From an uncultured Oscillospiraceae bacterium (lineage in GTDB: Bacteria > Bacillota > Clostridia > Oscillospirales > Ruminococcaceae): 20,345 bases of DNA. This document shows positions 6,618-14,184 of this stretch, piece by piece. The first letter of the stretch is position 1. Every line of letters begins with the position of its first letter. The notes under the pieces were generated by a model. The model saw only the letters and a list, made by a program, of their open reading frames with translations. It was not told where the DNA came from and searched no databases. The stretch is taken from contig CAJUSD010000045.1 of assembly GCA_910589145.1 (NCBI GenBank), positions 1 through 20,345 on the forward strand, given 5' to 3'. The position numbers and the translations under genes are program-made.

Positions 6618-6908
6618 ATGACTCTGGACGAGCTGAAAGCGATGCCAAAAGGCAGCTTTATAACCATGAAAACCAGGTTCCAGTTATTCTTGAAGTGGGG
6701 AATTACTTTTGGAGAAGCATATCAGTTGGAGGAACATACAGCCCGAAAGGTGGAATATGCCAGCAAAGAAGATTTGATTACAGAGATTTTTGAAAAGTAT
6801 CCGCCCAATAAAGCAGAAACCGAACCAGAATCTCCTCCATCCAGCAGCGAAACTCTACCAAAACGGTTAGAAGGACGAGGCAGCCTTCATACTCCAAGGA
6901 CTGATTGA
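6618..6908 (+). pseudogene. coupling protein (VirD4/TraG-like) C-terminal remnant
   Basis: The 96-codon frame begins MTLDELKAMPKGSFITMKTR, then FLKWGITFGEAYQLEEHTAR and KVEYASKEDLITEIFEKYPP, and ends with a Pro/Glu/Ser-rich tail. The pattern (L)MTLDELKxMPKGxFxxMKTG, followed by L(F)FKWGIxF and a Lys/Glu-rich end, is what I know from the extreme C-terminus of Firmicutes ICE coupling proteins, just after the ATPase domain. A ~7-residue gap after MKTR suggests a small deletion. It starts directly where the relaxase remnant stops, so a deletion has joined the 3' ends of two transfer genes. No ribosome site precedes it. Family moderately certain; it is surely not a complete coupling protein. Confidence 0.55.
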
Positions 6909-7005
6909 AACATTTTTATCTTTCATAAAACAATATCAGATCGGCAAAAATTACTTTAAAGATTTCCTTACCAGAAATTCGTGAAACATGACCGTATTAT
7001 TTTAC

Positions 7006-7034
7006 TTGAAATGTGAACTGTCTGCTGTTAAAAT
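7006..7034 (+). promoter_or_regulatory. sigma-A-type promoter of the regulator gene
   Basis: TTGAAA (7006-7011) and TAAAAT (7029-7034) have a 17-nt spacer. The predicted start at about 7041 gives a ~28-nt leader holding GAGGAGGA (7053-7060), 8 nt before ATG 7069. This supports the internal ATG rather than the ATG at 6988, which would lie upstream of the promoter. Confidence 0.7.
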
Positions 7035-7068
7035 AGTAAGCAGAAAGCAACTGAGGAGGATTTGTTTC

Positions 7069-9342
7069 ATGAAAGAGGGTGGACATTCCAAGGCGCAGCG
7101 CGGTTCTATGCAGAAAAGGTGGTTTGTGTCGTATCTTCTGGTATTGGCGGTGCCGCTGCTGCTTTGCCTGCTCCTGTACAGCCAGGCTTACCGCACCATC
7201 CGAGCCGAATCAGCGGAAATGTACAATTCCGCGCTGGAACAGGTTCGCATTGACATGGACGCTTATCTCAGCGAGGTAGAACAGGTTTTGAACCAAATCC
7301 TGTTAAATACCTATGTCCAAAAGTCCAACCGCATCGGGGCAGTGATGCAGCCGGAAGATCAGCTTATGACCGTTGATATTCGGAATGAAATTCAGCATAC
7401 CCTGTTGGGGCACCCTAACATCTCTGATGTTTCTCTAATGATGAATATGCCGGATGGTGTGGTCTGCCCGTCAGGGTATATGTCCCAGTCAGTGTATTAC
7501 AAGCTGTACTGCCAATCGGACAGCTTCAGCCAGGAGCAATTTCAGGATTATATGCGCCAGCCCCATAACCTGTGGGACATGGTTTCTCTGAAATGTAACG
7601 ACGGAAAACAGTTTCTGCTGTTTTCCCGCACAACGATTGAAAATTCTTACGGAAAAAACACTGGCACGGCTGTTGTTACAATAGACCTTGCCATGCTGCG
7701 CCAGCGGCTTCAGCAGTTTAGCTGGGATGAAAGGCTGCACTTTTATATTGTAACCCCGGATCAGCCTGTCTGCAATACGGTTGACAGCGAGCCTCTTGCG
7801 TATTCTTATCACGATCTGGAGCCGGGAAATTCCCTGCGTATAGTTCAAAATAATGGAATGAATGTCGGTATGCTGGTTAAGGAATCCTCTGTTTCCGGCT
7901 GGCGGTATGTGCTGCTTGTGGAGGAAGGACTGCTCCGGCAAAGCGCGGTGCAGATTCAGATTTACACCTTCCTCGGCCTGCTGGTCTGTATGCTGGTGGG
8001 GTTATCTCTTTCCAGCTGGCTTTCCCGGCGCAACTTCCATCCAATCTTACAGATGCTCAAACGGTTTTCCTCCCAAACGGATGCCGCCCCACCCAGCGGG
8101 GAAAATGAATACGCCCAGCTTGACCGCTACATTGAGGACTTTTTCAGCAAACGCGGCAGCGAACAGCGCGCCCTCTGGAACAGCCAGCAGACTCTTCATA
8201 AATACCAGCTTTATAGCCTTTTGGAACGCCCCTGCCGCAAGGATGCTCTTGACGGGGAAAGCAGGCTGCTGCAAAGCGGCGCTTTTTTGACGGTGATTTT
8301 TTCCGCGCCGCTGCAAACTGGGAATATCGGCTCGGATTTGCTTCAATTTGCGGTCATCAATATTTTCGAGGAGGTTGCCGGAGCGCATTTTACATTGGAA
8401 ATGACCTATGCCGGTGAAAATGTGGCTGCTATTATCGCTATGCCGGTGGATCAGGAGGATATGCCCGGTGCGCTGGAAGAAGACATTCGTTTTACTCAGC
8501 AGCAGATACAGGAACATTTCCATCTGGCAATTGCCGCTGCCGCCGGCGATCCGCACCCTGATATAGAAGGAATTCATTTTTCTTATCAGGAGGCATTGGA
8601 GGCTGTCAGCTACCAGCGGGCCGGGCAGGAAACAGACCTGGTGTTTTACCGTGATATTCGGGACGTCAGCAGCAGCTATACCTTCCCGCTGGATGAGGAA
8701 CGCAAGTTGATTGACCTGATTGCAGCAGGAAAAAGCGACGATGCCCGAAAGGTTGTGGAACAGACCTTTACAAACCATCTCAGACAGGGAGTGCAGTCTG
8801 CCAGTGTTGCCCGGTGCCTTGCCTACGATGTAATGTCGGCGTTGGTCAAGGGAGGGAACCTGGCGGGGGTCAATGGACTTTCGGTGGTACGGTTCGTAGA
8901 AATTGAACACTGTCCGTCTGACGAGCTGCCGGAAAAACTGGGAAATTTTGTGGACCTGCTCTGTGAGAAAATCCATGAACAGGAGCAGCAAACCAAGCAG
9001 AACCCCGTCGGTCAGCTTTGCAGAGATGTTACCGCCTTTATTCGGGAAAATTACCAGAATCCCGACCTGAATATCTCCCAGACCGGGCTCCGCTTTGACC
9101 TGACCCCTGCTTATCTTTCCGCTCTGTTTAAAAAGGAAACTGGGGAAAGTCTTCTGGGGTTTATTACCCAGGTTAGATTGGACGCAGCAAAGGAATTATT
9201 GATGCAGGGGCAGCCGGTGACACATATTGCCGAACAATGTGGTTTTCGGGACAGCAGCACTTTAATACGGGCGTTCAAAAAGGCAACCGGACTAACTCCG
9301 GGGCAGTATAAAAACATACATATGGAAAATGAAAAAAGTTAG
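7069..9342 (+). CDS. membrane-anchored AraC-family transcriptional regulator
   Basis: 757 residues. One membrane segment lies near residues 18-38 and a second near 296-318, enclosing a ~255-residue extracellular sensor of Cache-like layout (helical start VRIDMDAYLSEVEQVLNQIL, later strands). After the second segment comes a short juxtamembrane linker, a ~300-residue cytoplasmic middle region and a C-terminal AraC DNA-binding domain in the last ~100 residues (ENYQNPDLNISQTGLRF, LSALFKKETGESLLGFI, IAEQCGFRDSSTLIRAFKK). Such one-component membrane AraC regulators commonly sit beside Lpl/Ytc-type sugar importers in Firmicutes and activate them, which fits the importer operon 1.1 kb downstream. 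The ligand is unknown, probably an extracellular oligosaccharide or binding-protein contact. ATG 7069 is chosen for its strong ribosome site. The gene is cotranscribed with the methyltransferase gene 28 nt downstream. Confidence 0.9.
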   Translation: MKEGGHSKAQRGSMQKRWFVSYLLVLAVPLLLCLLLYSQAYRTIRAESAEMYNSALEQVRIDMDAYLSEVEQVLNQILLNTYVQKSNRIGAVMQPEDQLMTVDIRNEIQHTLLGHPNISDVSLMMNMPDGVVCPSGYMSQSVYYKLYCQSDSFSQEQFQDYMRQPHNLWDMVSLKCNDGKQFLLFSRTTIENSYGKNTGTAVVTIDLAMLRQRLQQFSWDERLHFYIVTPDQPVCNTVDSEPLAYSYHDLEPGNSLRIVQNNGMNVGMLVKESSVSGWRYVLLVEEGLLRQSAVQIQIYTFLGLLVCMLVGLSLSSWLSRRNFHPILQMLKRFSSQTDAAPPSGENEYAQLDRYIEDFFSKRGSEQRALWNSQQTLHKYQLYSLLERPCRKDALDGESRLLQSGAFLTVIFSAPLQTGNIGSDLLQFAVINIFEEVAGAHFTLEMTYAGENVAAIIAMPVDQEDMPGALEEDIRFTQQQIQEHFHLAIAAAAGDPHPDIEGIHFSYQEALEAVSYQRAGQETDLVFYRDIRDVSSSYTFPLDEERKLIDLIAAGKSDDARKVVEQTFTNHLRQGVQSASVARCLAYDVMSALVKGGNLAGVNGLSVVRFVEIEHCPSDELPEKLGNFVDLLCEKIHEQEQQTKQNPVGQLCRDVTAFIRENYQNPDLNISQTGLRFDLTPAYLSALFKKETGESLLGFITQVRLDAAKELLMQGQPVTHIAEQCGFRDSSTLIRAFKKATGLTPGQYKNIHMENEKS

Positions 9343-9370
9343 AAACCCTGGAAAATGGAAAGGAGAAAAC

Positions 9371-10126
9371 ATGGCGAATGAAGAATTATTTACCAACCGG
9401 GCCGAAAATTACAAAAAGGCCCGGCCCGGCTATGCTAATGAGGTCATAGAAATGCTCTTGGGTGAAATTTTAAAACCGGACAGCAAGATTGCCGATATTG
9501 GTTCTGGAACCGGGCTTTTCGCCAAACCCCTGGTAGAATATGGGTTTGATGTATACTGTGTGGAACCTAACGCAAAAATGCGTGAACAGGCAGTCCGGGA
9601 ATTTGTGGGCAATCCTCATTTTATCCCCGTTGCGGCATCAGCAGAGGAAACTTTATTGGAGGAATACAGTATAGATGTGGTTGCCGCAGCCTCTGCGCTT
9701 CACTGGTTTGAAATGGAGAAATTTCAAGCGGAATGTAAGCGCATTTTAAAGCCGGACGGCGTTTTCTTCGCCGTTGTCAACTGCCGCGATTATTCCGATG
9801 ATTTCACTGTACGCCAGCATACGCTGTGTCAAAAGCTATGTCCTGATTTTACATCTTTGAGTCATGGCATGGAAAAAACAATCCCAAGGCTGGAAATACT
9901 GCTGGGAAAAAACTACCAAAGCCGGAGGTTTGATTTCCCCCTGGCCTACACAAAAGAAAAATTTATCCAGCGCAGTCTGTCCTCCTCCTATGCGCCTGAA
10001 CCGGGTTCCCCGGAAGAACGGGAATATATAGAGGGTCTCCGGCAGCTTATGGATGAATTTTTTCCTTATACTGATGAAATCGTTATTTCCAACCAATCAG
10101 CAGCCTTTTGGGGCAAGCTCATTTAA
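9371..10126 (+). CDS. class I SAM-dependent methyltransferase
   Basis: 251 residues, cytoplasmic. Motif I is KIADIGSGTGLFAKPL (residues ~39-54, the SAM-binding glycine loop). The acidic end of beta2 follows in VYCVEPNAKM, then VVAAASALHWFEMEKFQAEC and the LKPDGVFFAVVN strand, in Methyltransf_11 order. The N-terminal FTNRAENYKKARPGY is common in the family of small-molecule methyltransferases of unknown substrate. ATG 9371 is preferred because AAAGGAG precedes it at 6-nt spacing; an in-frame upstream ATG at 9329 overlaps the regulator gene and has no site. It shares the regulator's transcript and is followed by a strong terminator, so it belongs to the regulatory unit rather than the sugar operon. 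Its substrate and any link to sugar use cannot be told from the sequence. Confidence 0.88.
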   Translation: MANEELFTNRAENYKKARPGYANEVIEMLLGEILKPDSKIADIGSGTGLFAKPLVEYGFDVYCVEPNAKMREQAVREFVGNPHFIPVAASAEETLLEEYSIDVVAAASALHWFEMEKFQAECKRILKPDGVFFAVVNCRDYSDDFTVRQHTLCQKLCPDFTSLSHGMEKTIPRLEILLGKNYQSRRFDFPLAYTKEKFIQRSLSSSYAPEPGSPEEREYIEGLRQLMDEFFPYTDEIVISNQSAAFWGKLI

Positions 10127-10142
10127 GGATGGTAAGCAGTAT

Positions 10143-10177
10143 AAAAATGCACTCTGAACCTTTCAGGGTGCATTTTT
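10143..10177 (+). terminator. intrinsic terminator after the methyltransferase gene
   Basis: A 16-bp stem (AAAAATGCACTCTGAA at 10143-10158 with TTCAGGGTGCATTTTT at 10162-10177, one G-U) closes a 3-nt loop and ends in five T. It separates the regulator/methyltransferase unit from the importer operon. Confidence 0.85.
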
Positions 10178-10199
10178 CTATTTGGGACATCTTTGCATA

Positions 10200-10373
10200 T
10201 TGTTGGATATTTTGCATGATAAATATAATATATAATTGTTTATTTTGTGTATTATCAAGAAGGATTTTAAAAAATGTCAATACCATCGAAGAAAAAACAA
10301 CCAGATTTTTTAAATTCTGTCCATATTTTTTGTATTATTCCCATTTTCAAAAGCGGTTTGCCTGTGTTAAAAT
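10200..10373 (+). promoter_or_regulatory. promoter region of the uronide importer operon (two candidates)
   Basis: The 280-nt AT-rich leader between the terminator and the binding-protein gene has no convincing gene. Candidate one is TTGTTG (10200-10205), an 18-nt spacer and TATAAT (10224-10229). Candidate two has TAAAAT (10368-10373), with only a poor -35 (TTTCAA at 10345-10350). A good -10 with a weak -35 is usual for an activator-dependent promoter and would suit control by the adjacent AraC protein. No clear direct-repeat operator could be seen by eye. Confidence 0.45.
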
Positions 10374-10457
10374 CCAAATCGCAGCCGGGAACGAAATCCG
10401 GCCCATCAGGGCAAACAGAAAATTGTTCCCTAAATTATGGTAAGGAGAAAAAGCATT

Positions 10458-12113
10458 ATGAAAAAGACTAAGAAATCCTTGGCCTTGTTTGTAGCGGCAT
10501 CTATGCTCACCGGCGTAATAGCCGGATGCAGCGGCAGTCCCTCATCCTCGGCAGTTCCCTCCGGCAGCACCGGCGGCAACGTCAACAGTACCGCCCCTTC
10601 AGGCGACAGTGAACCCCAGGAGTTTACCTATCCCATGACAGGGGAGCACGCTATTACCTATTGGGCTTCTTTAAATGAAACCGTTTCCCACGACTACACC
10701 AACCTGGGTGAAACCCCATTCGGCAAAGGATTGATGGAAAATACCGGCGTCAACATCACCTTCCAGCATCCTCCGACAGGGGGCGCTGCTGAACAATTCA
10801 ACCTGTTGATTGCGGACGGCTCCCTTCCGGATGTCATGGAATACTCTTGGCAAACCTATCCCGGCGGCCCCGAAAAGGCGATCTCTGATGGAAACATCTA
10901 TGCCTTAAATGATATTATTGACCAATACTGCCCGAACCTGAAGGCTTACCTGGAATCCCGTCCCGACGTTGACCGCCAGTGCAAGACCGATAACGGCAAC
11001 TATTATATGTTCCCCTTTGTCCGCGGCGATCCCGGACTCCAGGTGACAATGGGTTTGATGATCCGCCAGGATTGGCTGGATGAGCTGGGACTTTCCACGC
11101 CGACCTGTATCGACGAATGGCATGATGTCCTGACTGCCTTTAAAGAGAAAAAAGGCGCATCCGCCCCCTTTGCCTATGAATTCACAATGGGTTCCCTGAC
11201 CAATAATATGCCGTTTGCTTATGCTTATAACGCTCCCCGCGGCTTCTATTTGGGCGAGGACGGCCAGGTTCATTTCGGTGCGGCAGAGGAAGGCTATAAG
11301 CAATACCTGACCACCATGAACCAGTGGTACTCCGAGGGACTTCTCGATCCCGATATCGCGACAGCCAGCTTTGACCAGGTAAGCGCCAAAATGACCAGCG
11401 GCGAAGCCGGGGCATCCTTTGGCTGGGCGGGCAGCCGCATGGGGGTATGGACCAATGCAGCCATCGCCACTGATCCCAACTTTAACCTTCAGCCCGTTCC
11501 CTATCCCACTGCCAAGGCAGGCGAAACCCCAAAAATGGGCCAGATTGACAACTTAGTCCCCAACCAGGGAGGCGTTGCCATCACCACATCCTGCAAGGAC
11601 GTCGAAGCGGCAGCCCGTATGCTGGATTGGGCATACAGCGATGAGGGCCATATGTACTATAACTTTGGTGTGGAAGGCGTCAGCTATACAATGGTAAACG
11701 GCGAGCCTGTTTATACAGATCTGATCCTCAACAATCCCGACGGACTTGGGATTGCCGCAGCGATGGTTGCCCACATCCGCGGCAACTACAATGGCCCATT
11801 TGTGCAGGATTTGCGCTACCTATCCCAGTATTATACCATTGATGGACAAAAGAAGTCCAACACTACCTGGACCGTCGCGACTGCGCCAAACTACGCGCTG
11901 CCCCCTGTCACCCCGACCCCGGAGGAAAGCGAAGAATTTTCCGCCATAATGAACGAGATCAACACCTACCGGGATGAAATGACCCTCAAATACATTCTCG
12001 GCACCGAAAGCCTTGATACCTTTGACAATTATGTAAAAACCCTTGAACAGCTTAATCTGTCCCGCGCCATAGAGATAGAAAACGCCGCGCTGGAACGCTT
12101 TAACGCAAGATAA
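10458..12113 (+). CDS. extracellular solute-binding lipoprotein of carbohydrate ABC importer
   Basis: 551 residues. The N-terminus is a lipoprotein signal (MKKTKKSLALFVAASMLTG then VIAGC), with lipobox cysteine at residue 24, followed by a Ser/Gly/Pro-rich linker (to ~residue 55) that tethers it to the membrane. The mature part begins EFTYPMTGEHAITYWASLN and is of LplA/AlgQ-like size (~500 aa), larger than mono- or disaccharide binders. Family members capture oligosaccharides, including acidic ones such as alginate fragments (AlgQ). The ATG at 10458 has AAGGAG 10 nt upstream; the in-frame GTG-like start 21 nt earlier would place extra charged residues before the signal and is rejected. It is the first gene of the importer-glycosidase operon and is separated from the permeases by a strong hairpin, as expected if it is made in excess. 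Ligand inferred from the downstream enzymes: a uronic-acid-containing oligosaccharide. Confidence 0.92.
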   Translation: MKKTKKSLALFVAASMLTGVIAGCSGSPSSSAVPSGSTGGNVNSTAPSGDSEPQEFTYPMTGEHAITYWASLNETVSHDYTNLGETPFGKGLMENTGVNITFQHPPTGGAAEQFNLLIADGSLPDVMEYSWQTYPGGPEKAISDGNIYALNDIIDQYCPNLKAYLESRPDVDRQCKTDNGNYYMFPFVRGDPGLQVTMGLMIRQDWLDELGLSTPTCIDEWHDVLTAFKEKKGASAPFAYEFTMGSLTNNMPFAYAYNAPRGFYLGEDGQVHFGAAEEGYKQYLTTMNQWYSEGLLDPDIATASFDQVSAKMTSGEAGASFGWAGSRMGVWTNAAIATDPNFNLQPVPYPTAKAGETPKMGQIDNLVPNQGGVAITTSCKDVEAAARMLDWAYSDEGHMYYNFGVEGVSYTMVNGEPVYTDLILNNPDGLGIAAAMVAHIRGNYNGPFVQDLRYLSQYYTIDGQKKSNTTWTVATAPNYALPPVTPTPEESEEFSAIMNEINTYRDEMTLKYILGTESLDTFDNYVKTLEQLNLSRAIEIENAALERFNAR

Positions 12114-12179
12114 AAACGATATCCAAGGTGTTTTCAAGACATAACGGGATTGCTGTATTATATACCAAATTTTGATTAA

Positions 12180-12222
12180 AACCGGCTGGAAAGCCTTATC
12201 ATCTAGGGTTTTCCGGCTGGTT
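12180..12222 (+). promoter_or_regulatory. strong stem-loop after the binding-protein gene
   Basis: AACCGGCTGGAAAGCCTT (12180-12197) can pair along all 18 positions, using four G-U wobbles, with AGGGTTTTCCGGCTGGTT (12205-12222) around a 7-nt loop. No U-tract follows (CTGTCATA), so full termination is unlikely. In binding-protein-dependent importers such hairpins protect the 3' end of the binding-protein message and raise its level over the permeases. Confidence 0.6.
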
Positions 12223-12264
12223 CTGTCATACCGCCATTTCTATTGCCTTGGGAGGGAACATTTT

Positions 12265-13248
12265 ATGAAACAATCTACCATCAACACTGGGCAGGGTGTA
12301 TCCGATTCTGTTAGAGCGGCAAAGCCGGTAGACCGTACCAGCTTTGCTTTCCGTGCCAAAAAGGACTGGGTGCAGAACTGGGGCCTGTATTTAATGTTTT
12401 TGCCTGTATTGGTATATTTTCTCCTGTTCAGTTATAAGCCGATGTACGGCGCACTGATCGCCTTTAAAAATTATAAACCCGCTCTTGGATTTATGGGCAG
12501 TCCCTGGGTTGGATTTGACCAGTTTACCCGCTTTTTCACCAGTCCGTTCTTTGGAAGGCTCATCAAAAACACGCTGTTTTTGAGTTTTGAACTGCTGATT
12601 TTCGGGTTTCCCGCACCTATCGTCCTTGCGCTGTTGATCAACGAAGTGCAGAACAAGCATTTTAAAAAAACTGTGCAGACCCTTACTTATCTGCCCCATT
12701 TCATTTCCCTGATTGTTGTTGTGGGTATGATCACCGACTTTTCCATGACTTCGGGGCTTTTTAACGATATTATCGTTTTATTTGGAGGCTCCCGCAGCCC
12801 GCTTTTGCAGAATCCCGCTTTGTACCGCCCCATTTATATCCTTTCAGACATCTGGCAGGGGGTCGGCTGGGGCTCTATCATCTACCTATCCGCTTTATCC
12901 GGCGTGGATGCCCAACTGTATGAGGCGGCTACCATCGACGGCGCAAACCGTTTTCAGCAGCTTCTCCATGTCACCCTGCCCGGCATCACTCCCACCATTA
13001 TTACAATGCTGATCCTCCGGGTTGGCAGGCTGATGAGCATCGGCTACGAAAAAACAATCCTGCTCTACAATCCCTCTACCTATGATACCGCCGATATTAT
13101 TTCTTCCTATGTGTACCGGGTAGGCATTCAGGAACAAGGGTGGAGCTATTCTACCGCCATTGGACTCTTTAACTCGCTGATCAATCTGCTATTACTGTTG
13201 ATCACCAACAAGCTGAGCAAAAAGCTGGCCGGAACCAGCTTGTGGTAA
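12265..13248 (+). CDS. carbohydrate ABC transporter permease (LplB-type)
   Basis: 327 residues, about six membrane segments, the first at ~41-58 (LYLMFLPVLVYFLLFSY). The cytoplasmic EAA loop, which docks on the ATPase, is at ~220-240 (EAATIDGANRFQQLLHVTLP). The N-terminal ~33 residues are a soluble extension before DWVQNWGLYLMFLP, the usual start of the LplB family; this is the subunit that pairs with an LplA-like binding protein and a YtcP-like permease. ATG 12265 follows GGGAGGG at a suitable distance; the earlier in-frame start at 12172 overlaps the intergenic hairpin and is rejected. No ATP-binding subunit is encoded anywhere in the window, so the importer probably uses a shared MsmK/MsmX-like ATPase. 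The gene is 12 nt from the second permease. Confidence 0.93.
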   Translation: MKQSTINTGQGVSDSVRAAKPVDRTSFAFRAKKDWVQNWGLYLMFLPVLVYFLLFSYKPMYGALIAFKNYKPALGFMGSPWVGFDQFTRFFTSPFFGRLIKNTLFLSFELLIFGFPAPIVLALLINEVQNKHFKKTVQTLTYLPHFISLIVVVGMITDFSMTSGLFNDIIVLFGGSRSPLLQNPALYRPIYILSDIWQGVGWGSIIYLSALSGVDAQLYEAATIDGANRFQQLLHVTLPGITPTIITMLILRVGRLMSIGYEKTILLYNPSTYDTADIISSYVYRVGIQEQGWSYSTAIGLFNSLINLLLLLITNKLSKKLAGTSLW

Positions 13249-13260
13249 GGAGGTTATACC

Positions 13261-14154
13261 GTGCAACAAGGAATCAAAATAAAAAAGAGCGCAGGGGAAA
13301 AGACTTTTAATTTCTTTAACCATATTCTGCTTTCCCTGATTGCTGTTATGTGCTTGTACCCTATGCTGTATGTAGCGTTTGCCTCTGTCAGCAACAGCAA
13401 TCTGCTTACCCAGCATTCCGGCATTCTGCTGCGGCCCCAGGGATTCAGCCTGAACGCTTATCAGATGGTATTCACGAATCCCATGATTGCTAGGGGATAT
13501 ATGAATACACTGTTTGTACTGTTGGTAGGCCTGATCCTCCAAATTACCATGACTTCGCTGGGAGCGTATGTACTTTCCCGCCGAACCCTGATGTGGCGAA
13601 AAGCGCTGATGATGGTCATTACAATCACTATGTTCTTTTCTGGCGGTATGATTCCCACCTATCTGAATATGCGTGACCTGCACCTGACAAACACCCTTTG
13701 GGGGCTGATCATCCCCTTTATGGTCAGCGCCTACAATATGATTATCCTGCGCACCTCCTTTGAGTCCATCCCTGAATCCCTGATTGAGGCTGCCCGCATT
13801 GACGGCGCTACTCATCTCACGGTGTTATTCCGTGTGGTGCTGCCGCTGTCCAAGGCAATCATTGCGGTTATGGTTCTCTATTATGGGGTCAGTACCTGGA
13901 ACGGTTGGTTCTGGGCATCTACCATTCTGCGGGAAAGGGAGATGTACCCTCTTCAGGTAATTCTAAGAGAAATATTGCTGCAAAACAGTACGTCCAATAT
14001 GACCGTCGGAACCAGCGTAGCCGACAACGAATCGGTTGCCGCCACCGTTAAGTATGCTACCATTATGGTTGCCACTGTGCCAATTCTCTGTATCTATCCC
14101 TTCCTGCAAAAGTATTTTGCCGCCGGCGTAATGGTTGGCGCGGTAAAGGAGTAA
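13261..14154 (+). CDS. carbohydrate ABC transporter permease (YtcP/AraQ-type)
   Basis: 297 residues with a GTG start at 13261, preceded by AGGAGG overlapping the end of the upstream permease gene. About six membrane segments (first ~22-41, HILLSLIAVMCLYPMLYVAF). The EAA loop at ~176-196 reads EAARIDGATHLTVLFRVVLP. This is the second channel subunit, paired with the LplB-type permease. The C-terminus FLQKYFAAGVMVGAVKE is the standard end of the family. Substrate specificity is not visible in the permease itself; the operon points to an acidic oligosaccharide. Confidence 0.93.
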   Translation: MQQGIKIKKSAGEKTFNFFNHILLSLIAVMCLYPMLYVAFASVSNSNLLTQHSGILLRPQGFSLNAYQMVFTNPMIARGYMNTLFVLLVGLILQITMTSLGAYVLSRRTLMWRKALMMVITITMFFSGGMIPTYLNMRDLHLTNTLWGLIIPFMVSAYNMIILRTSFESIPESLIEAARIDGATHLTVLFRVVLPLSKAIIAVMVLYYGVSTWNGWFWASTILREREMYPLQVILREILLQNSTSNMTVGTSVADNESVAATVKYATIMVATVPILCIYPFLQKYFAAGVMVGAVKE

Positions 14155-14184
14155 TTTCATACAATTTATTTGGAGGTATCCATC

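Noticed and set aside
6988..7068. Upstream ATG (6988) as start of the AraC regulator
   Set aside because: It lies upstream of the -35/-10 pair at 7006-7034, has no ribosome site and would add a non-conserved extension before the membrane segment.
8047..8991. 314-codon minus-strand open frame opposite the AraC regulator
   Set aside because: No start context or motif, and the opposite strand encodes a coherent membrane regulator.
10274..10471. Possible 65-aa leader peptide upstream of the binding-protein gene
   Set aside because: There is a weak purine-rich stretch before the ATG, but the peptide is Lys/Ser-rich without recognisable features and overlaps the ribosome site and start of the lipoprotein gene. 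Probably chance in an AT-rich leader.
12182..12220. Direct repeat CCGGCTGG (12182-12189 and 12213-12220) as a regulator operator
   Set aside because: The two copies are parts of the two arms of the 18-position RNA hairpin, so the repeat is explained by base pairing with wobbles.
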